From: Aurelia coerulea
Lineage: Eukaryota > Cnidaria > Scyphozoa > Semaeostomeae > Ulmaridae
NCBI GenBank assembly: GCA_039566865.1
Contig: CM076943.1
Location: 18,882,501-18,946,500, forward strand
Length of the DNA stretch: 64,000 nt
Direction: 5' to 3'
The notes below the pieces were generated by a model. It did no database searches. It was not told where the DNA came from and was given only the letters and a program-made list of their open reading frames with translations. Below, in pieces: positions 21,112-31,785 of the stretch (position 1 is its first letter; the number at the start of each line of letters is the position of its first letter). The position numbers and the translations under genes are program-made.

Positions 21112-22437
21112 GTGGCGAAGTTAGAGGGCATGCTCGTCATGCTCAGCATGACCAAACATTTTCAAAAATAACATTTTTTTCAATCACAAAAAATAGGTTT
21201 TTCTGCTCGAAAACGCAGTTTCTTATCGCCTAACCAGTTCAAAAATGCAGCGATTGATCGAATGACCCCCCCCCTGGTCAATATGGCTTCTGATGATATC
21301 CCCCGTATTCAGTTCGGCTAAGCCAATGAGATTCGCTACTGAGAGCAGGAAGAAAGTCAACAGGGCATCCAATCTGGTCATGTCCTCATTCTTGAGCCCG
21401 ACCTACCGGAAATCTCCCTATGAATACGGTCATGCCCATAAGGTTGGTACCCTATGTTCAGTCATGCTCGACAAAAGAATCCACTTCTGAAACAAAAGGA
21501 ATGAACAAAGCTTGGTCTGGCAAACGAGAAGAGCATGACCTCGTCGTTATAATCATCATAACCTAGTCCTACAATTTCGATGAATGGTTCGTTTTGATTG
21601 GCTGAATATTTTATTCTGCAAAATCATTGCAAAGATTTTCTACATAAAGGTATGTCAAGTTCTCAGGGCATGAGTGTCGTATGCAGGGCAACCCTGTGTC
21701 ATTTCGTGAGTTTCACTCTGACAAGTGTGTTTAGGCCTAGCCGACTATGGCGCAAGTTCAAGCTCAGGCAATTATTGCTGATCGAGACCTTGTGTCTCAG
21801 TTATTAAGAACGTCCTTTGCTTCGAGGACTGTTGCTGAGCAGAAGCACATCTACCAACAACAGCGACCAATGCGGAAATTGGCTGTGTGCGAGTGAAGGT
21901 ATGAAAGGGGCTGTTTTGTTAGTCATGTACATTAATTAGGCCAGGTGTATCCCAAAAATGGACAGAAACAGGCTATACCAACATTCATGGCATGTGTTCC
22001 TCTCTGATTGCAAAACTGGCTAGGTGCACTGGTGCAGTATTATCATAATTTGTTGCTGACTATGAGAACGTTCACATGCCCACCATGGTGAAGGAACTTT
22101 GTTTGCTGTTGTCTGTTGATGATTAGTATTATCATAATTGCTGATCAAAGGAACTTTCCAAGAGAATTTTCCTGTTTGTGCAGTATTTTCATAATTTGTT
22201 GCTGACTATGAGAAATTTCACAAGGAACTTTCCTGTTGGTTATTGCAGTATTATCATAATTTTTACTTATCAGAACAGCTTCCTCCCACAACAGCCAATT
22301 TTCTTTTATGGTCAATTGTAATGCAGTTTGATTACCCCCCCCCCAGTTTTACTGTTGCCATGAGCTGGTGGGGTTCCTTATGCTTAAAAATGGAAAACTC
22401 AAGCTAAATTTGTCTTGCAAATGTTCAACAAAATTAA

Positions 22438-22895
22438 ATGTGAAAATCTTGACACAAAATGCCTGCCAAATTTATGACAAGCTTAAAATGCCTTTGAAAT
22501 GTCAGACTTAAAACAAGAACATATGAAAACCAAGTCTTGGCCTAACATTTTTTGAAAATATAGAGTTTTCCCTTCTGTGTTCAGGTGCATAAATGTGAAA
22601 ATCTTGACACAAAGTGCCTGCCAAATTTATGACAAGCTTAAATGCCTCTGAAATGTCAGACTTAAAACAAGAACATTTGAAAACCAAGTCTTGGCCTAAC
22701 ATTTTTTGAAAATAAGAGTTTTCCCTCTGTGTTCAGATACAAAATGTGAAAATCTTGACACAAAATGCCTGCCAAATTTATGACAAGCTTAAATGCCTCT
22801 GAAATGTCAGACTTGAGACCAAAACAAAAACATTTGAAAACCAAATCTTAACCTGAAATTTTTGAAAATGGGAGTTTTCCCTTGTGTTCAGGTGC
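22438..22895. repeat. Three tandem copies of a ~152-bp unit
   Basis: Units start at about 22438, 22592 and 22743, each opening with TGTGAAAATCTTGACACAAA and ending with a TGTTCAGGTGCAT-type segment. Short open frames in this stretch are by-products of the repeat. Confidence 0.85.
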
Positions 22896-22977
22896 ATATT
22901 TAACCTGTAAAGGGATAGGCGTTGTCCCCATTCTTGTGGGAAAAGGGGCGTTTCCTGGGTTAAAAAGGGCGTGGTCC

Positions 22978-23070
22978 AAAAAATTTTCCGGGGGCTCCGC
23001 CCCCGGACCCCCGCGCTCTTTGCGCCTACGGCGCAAAGAGCTCCTATTTTTGCACCTTCGGCGCAAAGCA
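22978..23070. repeat. G/C-rich hairpin segment
   Basis: GGGGGCTCCGCCCCC and GCTCTTTGCGCC-TAC-GGCGCAAAGAGC are near-perfect palindromes, followed by a third partial repeat (TTTGCACCTTCGGCGCAAAG). The same type of segment is seen near 30475-30530 and 44668-44740, so it is a common part of one element family. Confidence 0.7.
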
Positions 23071-23101
23071 TGACCTCCCCTTTTGAGCCAGCTTCGCCCC
23101 T

Positions 23102-25267
23102 GCTGAATTGCAAGGTTTGACACAAATTGAAGAGATGCTTATTGCACGTGCTCTCTCTATGATGCTTGTCTATGTAAGACCAGGTGGGCAAAGAGGCTAT
23201 CATGGTCATTGTATTGACCTACCGCAAAGAGTTGAAAAACTTGCATCAACATTGCCCCGGTATCCAAAAGATTTAGCTGTCATTGTCGTGCAAATGAAAG
23301 GGAAAAACAATTCTACCAAAGATATGAAGGTGAGACGAAAAGTCGTCCACGATGCCTTGATGTGGCTGTTAACTCACAATCCTGTTTATAAAGAATTAGA
23401 AGTAGACGAAGAAGCATTGAACAGCTTACCGGAAAATGCAGTACCACATGATTTTATTACACTAGACACGAAAGAAGAAAATGATTCATCTATGCTTGGA
23501 AGTGAAAATGATGACCATTTTTCAAGAGATGCTTACAGGGATGATCAGGTTTATAATGAAACAACTGAAATGAATTCATTTCTACCACTTGGTGAGCAGC
23601 AACAACGAGAAATCCATGCTATAAAAAATGAACTATCTGCGGAACAGCCATTAGAATGGCCAAACGATGAGGGAGCTAATCCATTTAGTGAGTATGATAC
23701 TCCATTTCTCGCCAGTATGGCATTCCCAACTCTTTTTCCAGATTGTCTTGGGGACCCAACCAATGAGGCAACATTAAGAAATGTTTCTTTTCAAGGTGGA
23801 ATCAAACACCTCCTAAAATTTAGTGAATTGATCAATGGAAAATGGATTTATCGCTTTGCAAACCATCTAAGATTTGCTTACTGGTCCTTGAACATGATGC
23901 AGAGAAAAAGAACCCTTGAACAAAGTGGAATTTTTCTCAAACAGAATCCAAGTGAAGCACATCTTACAACTGATGAACTGCGTGATATGGTACTAAATAA
24001 CAATTCAGGTGATATGATGGCTAAAATGTCTAGGTATGTTGCAAATGTGCTAGGGTCCAATCCATATGGCATAAAGCTAAGGAGGTAAAAAGTTAAGGAG
24101 GGGTTAAAAGCAGTCATAACAAGCAAAGGTGCATCAACCATCTTTTCTACTTTCTCTGCTGCAGATATGCATTGGCCAGATTTGCATGACCTTTTCAACA
24201 GTGGTTCTCAATGTGAAATTTCAAGTGAAGAAAGACGGCAAAATGTCATTAACAATCCACACCTTGTGGACTGGTTCTTTTGCCAAAGATTGGAAAATTT
24301 TGTGAAGCATTGGTTGTATGAAACAATGGATGCAGAATGGCATTGGTATAGATTTGAATACCAGCACCGGGGAAGCATTCATTGCCATGGCACTGCTCAA
24401 TTAAGAAATGATCCAGGACTTTGTGAATTAACTGAAATAGCTTTAAAAGGGTTTCTTGCACATAACATAACCGATGAACCCAATAATGTTCCTCATGATG
24501 TGAGGGAAGTTATTGAAGCAGGCAAAAATGCAGAGGAGAAAGTCTGCCAATATGTTGACTGGCTATTGACCACATGGAATCCTTTACCTCCAGATACTGA
24601 GACTTGGGTTAAACCAAAAGTTCATCCCTGTCAGAAAAGGCATGAAGATATTTGTGAATCAAGCTGTGAAACAGATTATGCAGACCTTGTTAACACAGTT
24701 CAAAGGCATACAAGATATACCACAAGCTACTGTTTGAGAAAAAAGCATGATGAGTCTGAAGTGAAATGCAGGTTTCATTTCCCATTTGAGTCTTGTCCTA
24801 AAACAAAGCTTCAATTTGAAGAAGTCCATACAAAGAAAGGCGAGAAGACTTTTAGAGCTGAAATTGTCACAATGCGCAATGATTCTAGACTTAATAACCA
24901 CCAAAGATGCCAGTTGCAAGGCTGGAGAGCAAATTGTGACATACAAGTTGTGATTGACATTATGCTTGCATGGAATATTTAACTAAATATGCAGGAAAAG
25001 GTGAGCCAAAGTCACCAAGCATGAACCATCTTCTCAAATCAGTTCTTAAGAATACAAGCAGTGCAAGTTCTGATGCAAAGAAAATCATCAAAAAGTTAGC
25101 AATGAAGGCACTCGGAGAGAGAGACTTCTCTGCACAGGAAACAATGCATTTGTTAATGTCTCTCAAGCTTCATAGTTGTTCATTCAAAGTCATACTAGTA
25201 AGTCTTACTGGGTCACGAAAAGTCCGAAAACATGCAGACTGTGATTCTAACATCGAAAATGAAGGGG
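23102..25267 (+). pseudogene. Helitron RepHel, DUF6570, Helitron-like N and Rep (HUH) part
   Basis: The frame opens AELQGLTQIEEMLIARAL and RPGGQRGYHGHCIDL (DUF6570-like), then a Helitron-like N-terminal domain (LRFAYWSLNMMQRKRTLEQS). A frameshift at about 24065-24085, with a 13-bp partial duplication, breaks the frame. It resumes as [15 protein letters not shown] and holds the HUH metal site in [16 protein letters not shown] (about 24357-24404). A second frameshift at about 24965 separates this from the tyrosine motif [11 protein letters not shown], whose two tyrosines are the expected nucleophiles of Helitron rolling-circle replication. The frame ends at the TA insertion site of the mariner-type element at 25268. 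Confidence 0.85.
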
Positions 25268-25708
25268 TACCGGGTGTCCCAAAAAAAGCGCAACGGACTT
25301 GATCGGGACTAGCTACAAGAATTTAGGTCCAATCAGTCCAAAATGATTTTTGGTGTAATCCTAGATAGCGAACTTGAAGATAAATACCTTGTTTGTTGAT
25401 ATTGGTGCATGGAAATTTGGAGTATCAATCTTGAAAGTCCAAATTCGCTTCCATCTCCAAATCAGAGGTTTTGTGTTTCGGCTTAACTGAAAACGTCTCG
25501 AGGAATCTCCTCAGTCATTGCATAGTGTAGTAGTGTGAGCATGCTAAGGCACACATGTTTAGGCACACATTTCAATTGAAATTTAAAATTTAAAAATTGA
25601 CAAAAATAACAATGTCGAAGGGAAAACACAAAGGAATATATTTCTTCAATCATATTGCTCCTGCAAAAGAGCCAAGCACGAATGAGCAATTTTAAGGATC
25701 TTATCCAT

Positions 25709-26823
25709 GAGGGTCGTATAGGGGTTTTGGGGAACAGGGGAACATGCCTAAAAATGATTGAGGGAACAGGGAACAAGCAAGAGTCTGTAGAGGGAACAAG
25801 GGAACAATCAGTTTCCTATCAGGGATCAGGGAACACTGTAGAAGATTAGGTAAAGTTTTTGAGAAGAAAGTCGATTGATGAAACTTGTCAACATTTAGGA
25901 ATTTTCGTTCCTCTTTGTGTCTCACAATATTTTTTATGCGAATTGGAATTGGTGTCTGAGTCACACTCGGAGCAGTGGTCACACTAATCCATTGACCTCA
26001 TATTTGATGCAGTTTCATGAGGTCGAGGGTCGAGGGAGCTGCGCGTGCATTGGAGGATTTTGGTGAAGGATCGGCGTACAACCACCACAAGCTCAAGCAT
26101 GAGAACTATGTCTTTGGATAAAGAGTCGCTACTCACTGTGACAGTGGCGTACCCAAGAGGGGGATGGGGGGTACGGACCCCTCACTTTTCAAAAAGATGG
26201 TCCTTGAGATTCGTACAAAAAAGCAATAAAATTTGTACCTCAGGGGGGGTCAGGCAGATCTATCAAGCGGTGGTCTTTGAGATTCTTGAAAAGCCAGGAG
26301 AGAATGGTTTTGTCAAGGTTTTATAGAGCAATGTTTTGGATTTCTAAGAAATGCTTGAACGATGTTGGGAGAGGCATTCTATGCCAAAGTAGAATGCATG
26401 TTCTCAAAATTTGCCTGGTGCCTTTGCCCCCAGACCCACTCATTTTTTTTCTCTATAAATTCAATGTTAAAAATTTACAATTTACGAATTACCTAAGATT
26501 ACAAACGAGCTACCATACAATACTACAGAAACGATACCAAGGGGAGCAAAAGATCATGACTACCCCAGGGCCATCACATGAAGGAGACAAACTAAAATAC
26601 AACTAAATATATAAGAAGCCCCCTAGCTATTCAGAAAAGAATTAGAATTGAACGATATTTTGCAAATGGAATTTTCGAATGTACGCAATAGTGATAGAAG
26701 CTTTATCGCCACTCAATCGAAAGTCGCGTTTGAAATGTATAAGAAAGACGCTCAATCCAGGCTCTTTTGTAGAATAGCTAAAGGGTGTGTTACGAAAAGC
26801 TACTTACAAACAATACGACCCTC
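25709..26823. mobile_element. Element A, short copy (1.1 kb), 6-bp target duplication
   Basis: The ends are GAGGGTCGTATAGGGG at the left and ATACGACCCTC at the right. It is flanked by ATCCAT at 25703-25708 and 26824-26829. Subterminal repeats of GGGAACAGGGGAACA type fill the left 150 bp. It contains a hAT-like G/C segment (26142-26432), an antisense LINE 3' end (26438-26580) and a small MITE (26620-26795). It is almost identical, inverted, to the right part of 29980-32522 and looks like an internally deleted derivative of it. Confidence 0.82.
26142..26432. mobile_element. hAT-like G/C-rich MITE fragment within element A
   Basis: Starts CAGTGGCGTACCCAAGAGGG, an end type common in hAT-like MITEs, and ends near CCTTTGCCCCCAGACCC. 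Its right part was separated from its flank by the LINE insertion that both copies of element A share. Relative: 44664-45175 (inverted). Confidence 0.6.
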
Positions 26824-27374
26824 ATCCATGGATAATTTTCCCTTGGGTATATTTGATTTCTCCTTTCGTAATAATTCGAAGAAAGATTAAACAAAATGCA
26901 TTTCATTAAAGTCATGAAGATTGCAAGAACTAATTCATTTTTCACACCCAAGCAAACTATTTCGCGTATTAGTTTCTTTTATGAGACAGATGCAATGCTA
27001 ACTTTTCGAAACTTTTGAAGCATAAAAGAATATATCTTTTCAGAACAAAATTGATGAATTTGATTGAATTTCTATTCAAATATTTTTCTAAGCATAAGGC
27101 TTTATTCTCTTATTTCACGGTAATTCAGGAGATTCCCCAAAATAGCGCGTTTGCAGTTTAGGCCAAAACCCAAAAGCTCTGGTTTGGAGGTTTAGGCAAA
27201 TTTCAACTTTAAAGATTGATATTTCCACTCTCCTTGCACCAATATCAACAAACAAGGTATCTATCTTCAAGTTAGCTATCGAGCATTATATAAAAAATTA
27301 TTATGGATTGATTGGACCTAAATTCTTGTCGCTAGTTCCGATCAAATCCGTTGCGTTTTTTTGGGACATCCGTA

Positions 27375-29387
27375 ACATTCTTCAACAGAGAGCTCATTAT
27401 TAGATACATATGCTCACAGAGAGAACTATGATGATTCTCCTGAATCTGACAACATGAATGTTGCACAATTTGCATAGAGGTACAAGGTGTTTAAAGGTCA
27501 ATTGGTTACTCTTCCAAACAATGTTGTTCCAAGGATATTTCCAACATATTCACCAAACCCTGCTGGGTCAAATTTTGCACTTTATTGCAAGTTCCAACTG
27601 TTGAGATATAAGCCATGGAAACATTCTGAAAACAATGTTTGGGGTTGTGAAAATCCATCTGATGAGACTTTAGTCTGTGCTTGGCATGAGTTTCTGCAAA
27701 CACCTTATGCACAAAGAAATGTCCCAGATTGGGTTGACAAATTGCAAAATGTTGTTTTGAATCAAGAACCACAGTTTGAACACCCTGGTGAACAGCAACA
27801 AAGTGAATGTCACCAGGAAGAATGGATGATTTTAGCAGGTTTAAATACCACCACTGACCACGCATCTCTTAGCTCTGCCAATGACTGGCAAAAAGATAGA
27901 GATAGCTACACCCAAGAACAATTACTTGGAATGCCTCAATGGATTAAAGATAGAAAGGAAAGTCAAAATTCTCAAGAGCATCCAAGTCAGTTTGACGTAG
28001 ATGTAAATTGTCTCAATCACATGCAAAGACTTGCATATGATTTAGTTATGTCTCATTCTCATAATGATGATACTACAAAGGACCCACTTTGTCTCACAGT
28101 GATAGGTGTTGCTGGCACAGGTAAAAGTTATCAGATTAACACTTTGCGCAGTTCATTGCAAAATAGATGTGCAGTCACTGCAACCACAGGAAAAGCTGCT
28201 TTCAACATTCAAGGCGTAACAATACATTCATTGCTAAAATTACCTTTTGGTGTGTGTGGTAGCAAGGACCTAAATGGAGAAGGTCTTTGCAGACTGCAGG
28301 AGTCAAATGGTGTAGACTATATTATTACAGATGCGTATTCCATGCTTGGGCAGATTACATTTGGATGGATTGATAGGCGTTGTCGACAAGCCACCGGCTT
28401 TCATGATAAACTGTTGGGTGGAAAATCATTGATTCTATTTGGTGATCCTGGCCAGTTGCCACCAGTTTTGAGGTAAGCCACTGTTTCATTCTCACCCTTT
28501 CAATGAGATTGGCAGGCAAGGGTATTTTGCATATATGATGTTTGACAAGGTTATCAAGCTTACTGAGAACCAGAGGGTATCTGGTGCCAGCAGTGAGCAA
28601 ACTTCTTTCAGAGACTTTCTATTTAGACTGAGAAATGGAGAAACTACATCACATGATTGGAAGTTACTGTTGACCCGTCAGCCATTGAATGTCACAAATA
28701 TTTCTGAATTTGAGAATGCAGTGGACTTTTTTAAAGCAATGAGCAAGTTGACAATTCAACTATGAACAATTGACAAAGTTACAGAGCCCCATTGCATGCA
28801 TTGAAGCAAGACATTCATCAGCAGCTGCTAAAAGATTGAATTCAGACCAAATGTCTGGTTTACAACCAGTTATTTATTTAGCAAAATATGCAAAAGTGAT
28901 GTTGACAATGAAGTTATGGCCAAGCGTTGGACTTTGCAATGGAGCCATACTGGAACTGTAATTGATATTTTGTATCAAATAGGCCATGCACCACCCAGCC
29001 TGCCTATTGCAGTGATTGTAAAATTTGATGGATACAGAGGACCTTCTTTCAGTGATCAAGAACCATCATTGGTTCCAATATGCCCAATGACTGCAAGAGC
29101 AAAACTCAAATATATTTCATGAAAGGCAACAGTTGCCCATACGACTTGTATGGGCCTTTACAATTCAGAAAAGTCAGGGAATGACCTTGTCAAAAGCTTG
29201 GGTAGACATTGGCAAATCTGAGAGAACAGTTGGAATGTCATATGTAGCTTTGAGTAGAGTGAAAACATTATCATCACTTGTAGTTGAACCAATGAGCTTT
29301 GAGCGCCTCCAAAAGGTCAAATTGGTTGCAACATTTCAGTACAGATTACAAGAGGAGGAACGATTGCAAAGATTAGCTGATGACAAT
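27375..29387 (+). pseudogene. Helitron RepHel, Pif1-like helicase part
   Basis: After the mariner-type element the frame resumes (SSTESSLLDTYAHRENYDDS), has one in-frame stop near 27475, then a long open stretch (27487-28476). Visible helicase motifs: Walker A GVAGTGKS, motif Ia TATTGKAAFNI with VTIHSLL, motif II as TDAYSML where DEYSM is usual, and motif III LFGDPGQLPPV. A frameshift follows motif III. Shorter open pieces continue with KLTENQRVSG (motif IV area), and the last (29133-29396) has motif V/VI text AFTIQKSQGMTLSK and SYVALSRVKTLSS. Loss of the Walker B glutamate plus the frameshifts make this copy inactive. The end abuts a LINE at about 29388. Confidence 0.85.
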
Positions 29388-30309
29388 GTATGCTGATGAC
29401 ACAAGTATTTCACATTCTGCGAAAAATATCAACGAGTTGAATGACACACTGAATAGCGATCTCGATCGGCTAAAGGAATGGTTACAAGGGAACAAACTGT
29501 CACTAAATGTCGTAAAGACACAGGCGATGGTTGTAGGTTCTCGACCAAACCTAAAAAAGATTGCTGACAATAAAGTAGAGACCCCATCATTTGTTATTGA
29601 TGGCGCTGAAATTGACATCGTTAAAAATGTAAAATATTTAGGAGTCCAACTTGATGATAGCCTCGTTTGGGATCGGAACACGAAAGTATTATGTAGCAAA
29701 CTGTCTCGTGCTCTAGGATTTTTGAAATCTGCCAAAAAATTCGTACCCAAGGATACCTTAATCAAAATGTATCATGGCATCGTAGAGCCACATTTCCGTT
29801 ATTGCTGTTCTGTTTGGGGAGGCTGCAGTGAAACCAGATTGCAAACCATACAAAAATTGCAAAATCGAGCTGCAAGAATTGTCACCAATAGCAGCTATGA
29901 TGTATCCGCCTCAAATTTGATCAAGGAACTAAATTGGCCAACGGTTACGGAAATGATAAAATGCGAGACAGCTACTATTGAGGGTCGTATAGGGGGGGTC
30001 CTTGTTCCCCTGTTCCCTTATAAAATTATCATTTGTTCCCATGTTCCCTAGCGAATTTTAAGAATGTTCCCTGCAAAAATGTTTGTCAAACAACAATTGT
30101 CAAGATCCCTTGTAAAACTTCCTTTTTGGCATCTTCAAATCATTACTTTTAGAAAAAACTGTTTTTTGTATCCTAACAAGCCAGAGAGAATAAAACAAAG
30201 CATAAAAAAAGCAACAATAAAAACGAATAAAACAAAATCAACAAAATCAACATATCTGAACAGCTACGTTCTGTTATAAAAAACTGAACATCCACATCCA
30301 CAGCAGTAA

Positions 30310-30462
30310 GAGCCTAGACAACTATGGCTTCTCCTTAAAGGGCTGCAGTGCAACATAACATTCAGAGGAATACGCAGCACATGAGAGCCTAGACAACTAT
30401 GGCTTCTCCTTAAAGGGCTGCAGTGACGGGCAGTACAACATTCAGAGGAATACGCAGCACAT
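30310..30462. repeat. Two direct copies of a 75-bp unit
   Basis: GAGCCTAGACAACTATGGCT begins both copies, at 30310 and 30385; the second copy has a small insertion (ACGGGCAG). Inside element A, long copy. Confidence 0.85.
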
Positions 30463-31008
30463 GAGAAGTGAGGGGATCTGGGGCGTAGCCCCTGAAATTT
30501 TTTTGGACCACACCCTTCAGACGCTTGGAAAATAAGGGAAACGCTCTTTTTAGTTATATCTTGCATCGTGGCTGCAATAGAAAAAAAATAGGTAGGACGT
30601 TTTGTTGCATTTTGCATTGAGAATTTATACCCACAATTGAAAGTTAATCTAGGAAAGTAGACGGAGAATTGTTTTTCGAAAACAGTCCAGCATATCAAGT
30701 ACGAAATTACAAATTGCCTTTCTTAGCTTTTACTCCAAAATGGTTTAGCGCTGGTTGTTCGATCTTGATATTCGAGGAAATATCTTTTTTCACCACTTGA
30801 TCATTATCTAGTCAGTCATCTTTTGCCAGAAGCTTTTGCAAAAGAAATTGCTGTGGCAATTTGAATCATTTTAAAAAGGTCAGAGTACAGCTCTTAAAAA
30901 CATTTCAGATGAGATTGTTCGAGGAGAGCAGCAGCAAATAGGGATCACTGTAGCCAATGCCACGTTCAGAAGACGAGTGGGATCTGGGGGATCTCAAAAT
31001 GAGTGGGT

Positions 31009-31785
31009 TTCACAAATTAAGCCTTCACAAATTTAAGCACAATTTTAGGGATACCATAAATCCAATTTGCCCTACTAACGATGGTATTGAGAGCACGGAG
31101 CACTTTTTGTTGCTTTGCCCCTCGTTTGAGGATCAGCGTCGAGACCTTCTCGCTGGAGTTTTTGCATTACTACGACCATTCGGATATATCGACCTTACAA
31201 ATGAAGTTTTGACGCAGCTTTTATTGTATGGTGATAAAGACCTCCCAAATGACGTCAACAGAAATATACTTGATTTGACTCTACAATACATCCACACAAG
31301 CGGTCGATTCAATTAAGATCACAGAAATCTAGCTAAATGCAACTCAACCACCATACCAAGTCCATATTCGTAAAGTATCCTGTTCGCCGAGTCCCGTTCC
31401 TCTATTCTTTTGTTCTTTTGTTTGTAAGTAGCTTTTCGTAACACACCCTTTAGCTATTCTACAAAAGAGCCTGGATTGAGCGTCTTTCTTATACATTTCA
31501 AATGCGACTTTCGATTGAGTGGCGATAAAGCTTCTATCACTATTGCGTACATTCGAAAATTCCATTTGCAAAAAATCGTTCAATTCTAATTCTTTTCTGA
31601 ATAGCTAGGGGGCTTCTTATATATTTAGTTGTATTTTAGTTTGTCTCCTTCATGTGATGGCCCTGGGGTAGTCATGATCTTTTGCTCCCCTTGGTATCGT
31701 TTCTGTAGTATTGTATGGTAGCTCGTTTGTAATCTTAGGTAATTCGTAAATTGTAAATTTTTAACATTGAATTTATAGAAAAAAA
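31009..31785 (+). mobile_element. LINE 3' end (family 1) inside element A
   Basis: Flanked by an 11-bp duplication AATGAGTGGGT (30998-31008 and 31786-31796). It encodes the LINE C-terminus (HKFKHNFRDTINPICPTNDG to HTSGRFN, stop at about 31316) and the 3' UTR at 31655-31785. The UTR is split by a MITE at 31440-31612. The target is a hAT-like G/C element, so this is the fourth or fifth nesting level in the intron. Confidence 0.88.
31440..31612. mobile_element. MITE of the CAATAGACCTTT family inside a LINE 3' UTR
   Basis: ACCCTTTAGCTATTCTACAA at the left is mirrored by TTTTCTGAATAGCTAGGGGG at the right. The same MITE, inverted, lies at 26620-26795 in the short copy of element A, so it was present before the two copies diverged. 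Confidence 0.65.

Larger units (their letters stand above)
21112..23101. mobile_element. 2-kb insertion in the Helitron with 11-bp target duplication
   Basis: GCTGAAGTGCA (21101-21111) and GCTGAATTGCA (23102-23112) differ at one base and both encode Ala-Glu-(Val/Leu)-Gln, so removal restores a continuous Helitron reading frame. The ends are inverted: GTGGCGAAGTTAG at the left, CAGCTTCGCCCCT at the right. The right end has a G/C-rich hairpin region (22978-23070) that recurs near 30475 and 44670. A three-copy tandem repeat lies at 22438-22895. No transposase frame; 9-11 bp duplications are typical of MULE-type elements, but that is only a suggestion. Confidence 0.75.
25270..27372. mobile_element. 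Mariner-type MITE inside the Helitron, itself hosting another element
   Basis: TA at 25268-25269 and 27373-27374; inverted ends CCGGGTGTCCCAAAAAAAGC and TTTTTTTGGGACATCCG. The Helitron reading frame resumes after it. The outer about 440 and 550 bp belong to the MITE; an element with a 6-bp duplication (25709-26823) is inserted in between. Confidence 0.85.
19663..29387 (+). mobile_element. Decayed autonomous Helitron, interrupted by later elements
   Basis: In order on the plus strand: a protease-like frame and an arginine/lysine repeat protein with a C-terminal cysteine motif (19700-21111), then a RepHel frame with rolling-circle and Pif1-like helicase motifs (23102-25267 continuing at 27375-29387). 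The coding text is continuous once two insertions (21112-23101 and 25270-27372) are ignored, but several frameshifts and stops are present. The 5' TC end and 3' hairpin-CTRR end of a canonical Helitron could not be identified, so the outer limits are approximate. The whole element lies in the intron between vWA exons 1 and 2, antisense to that gene. Confidence 0.85.

Noticed and set aside
22508..22844. Repeated short frames of the type LVINLAGTLCQDFHI
   Set aside because: They come from the three-copy 152-bp tandem repeat.
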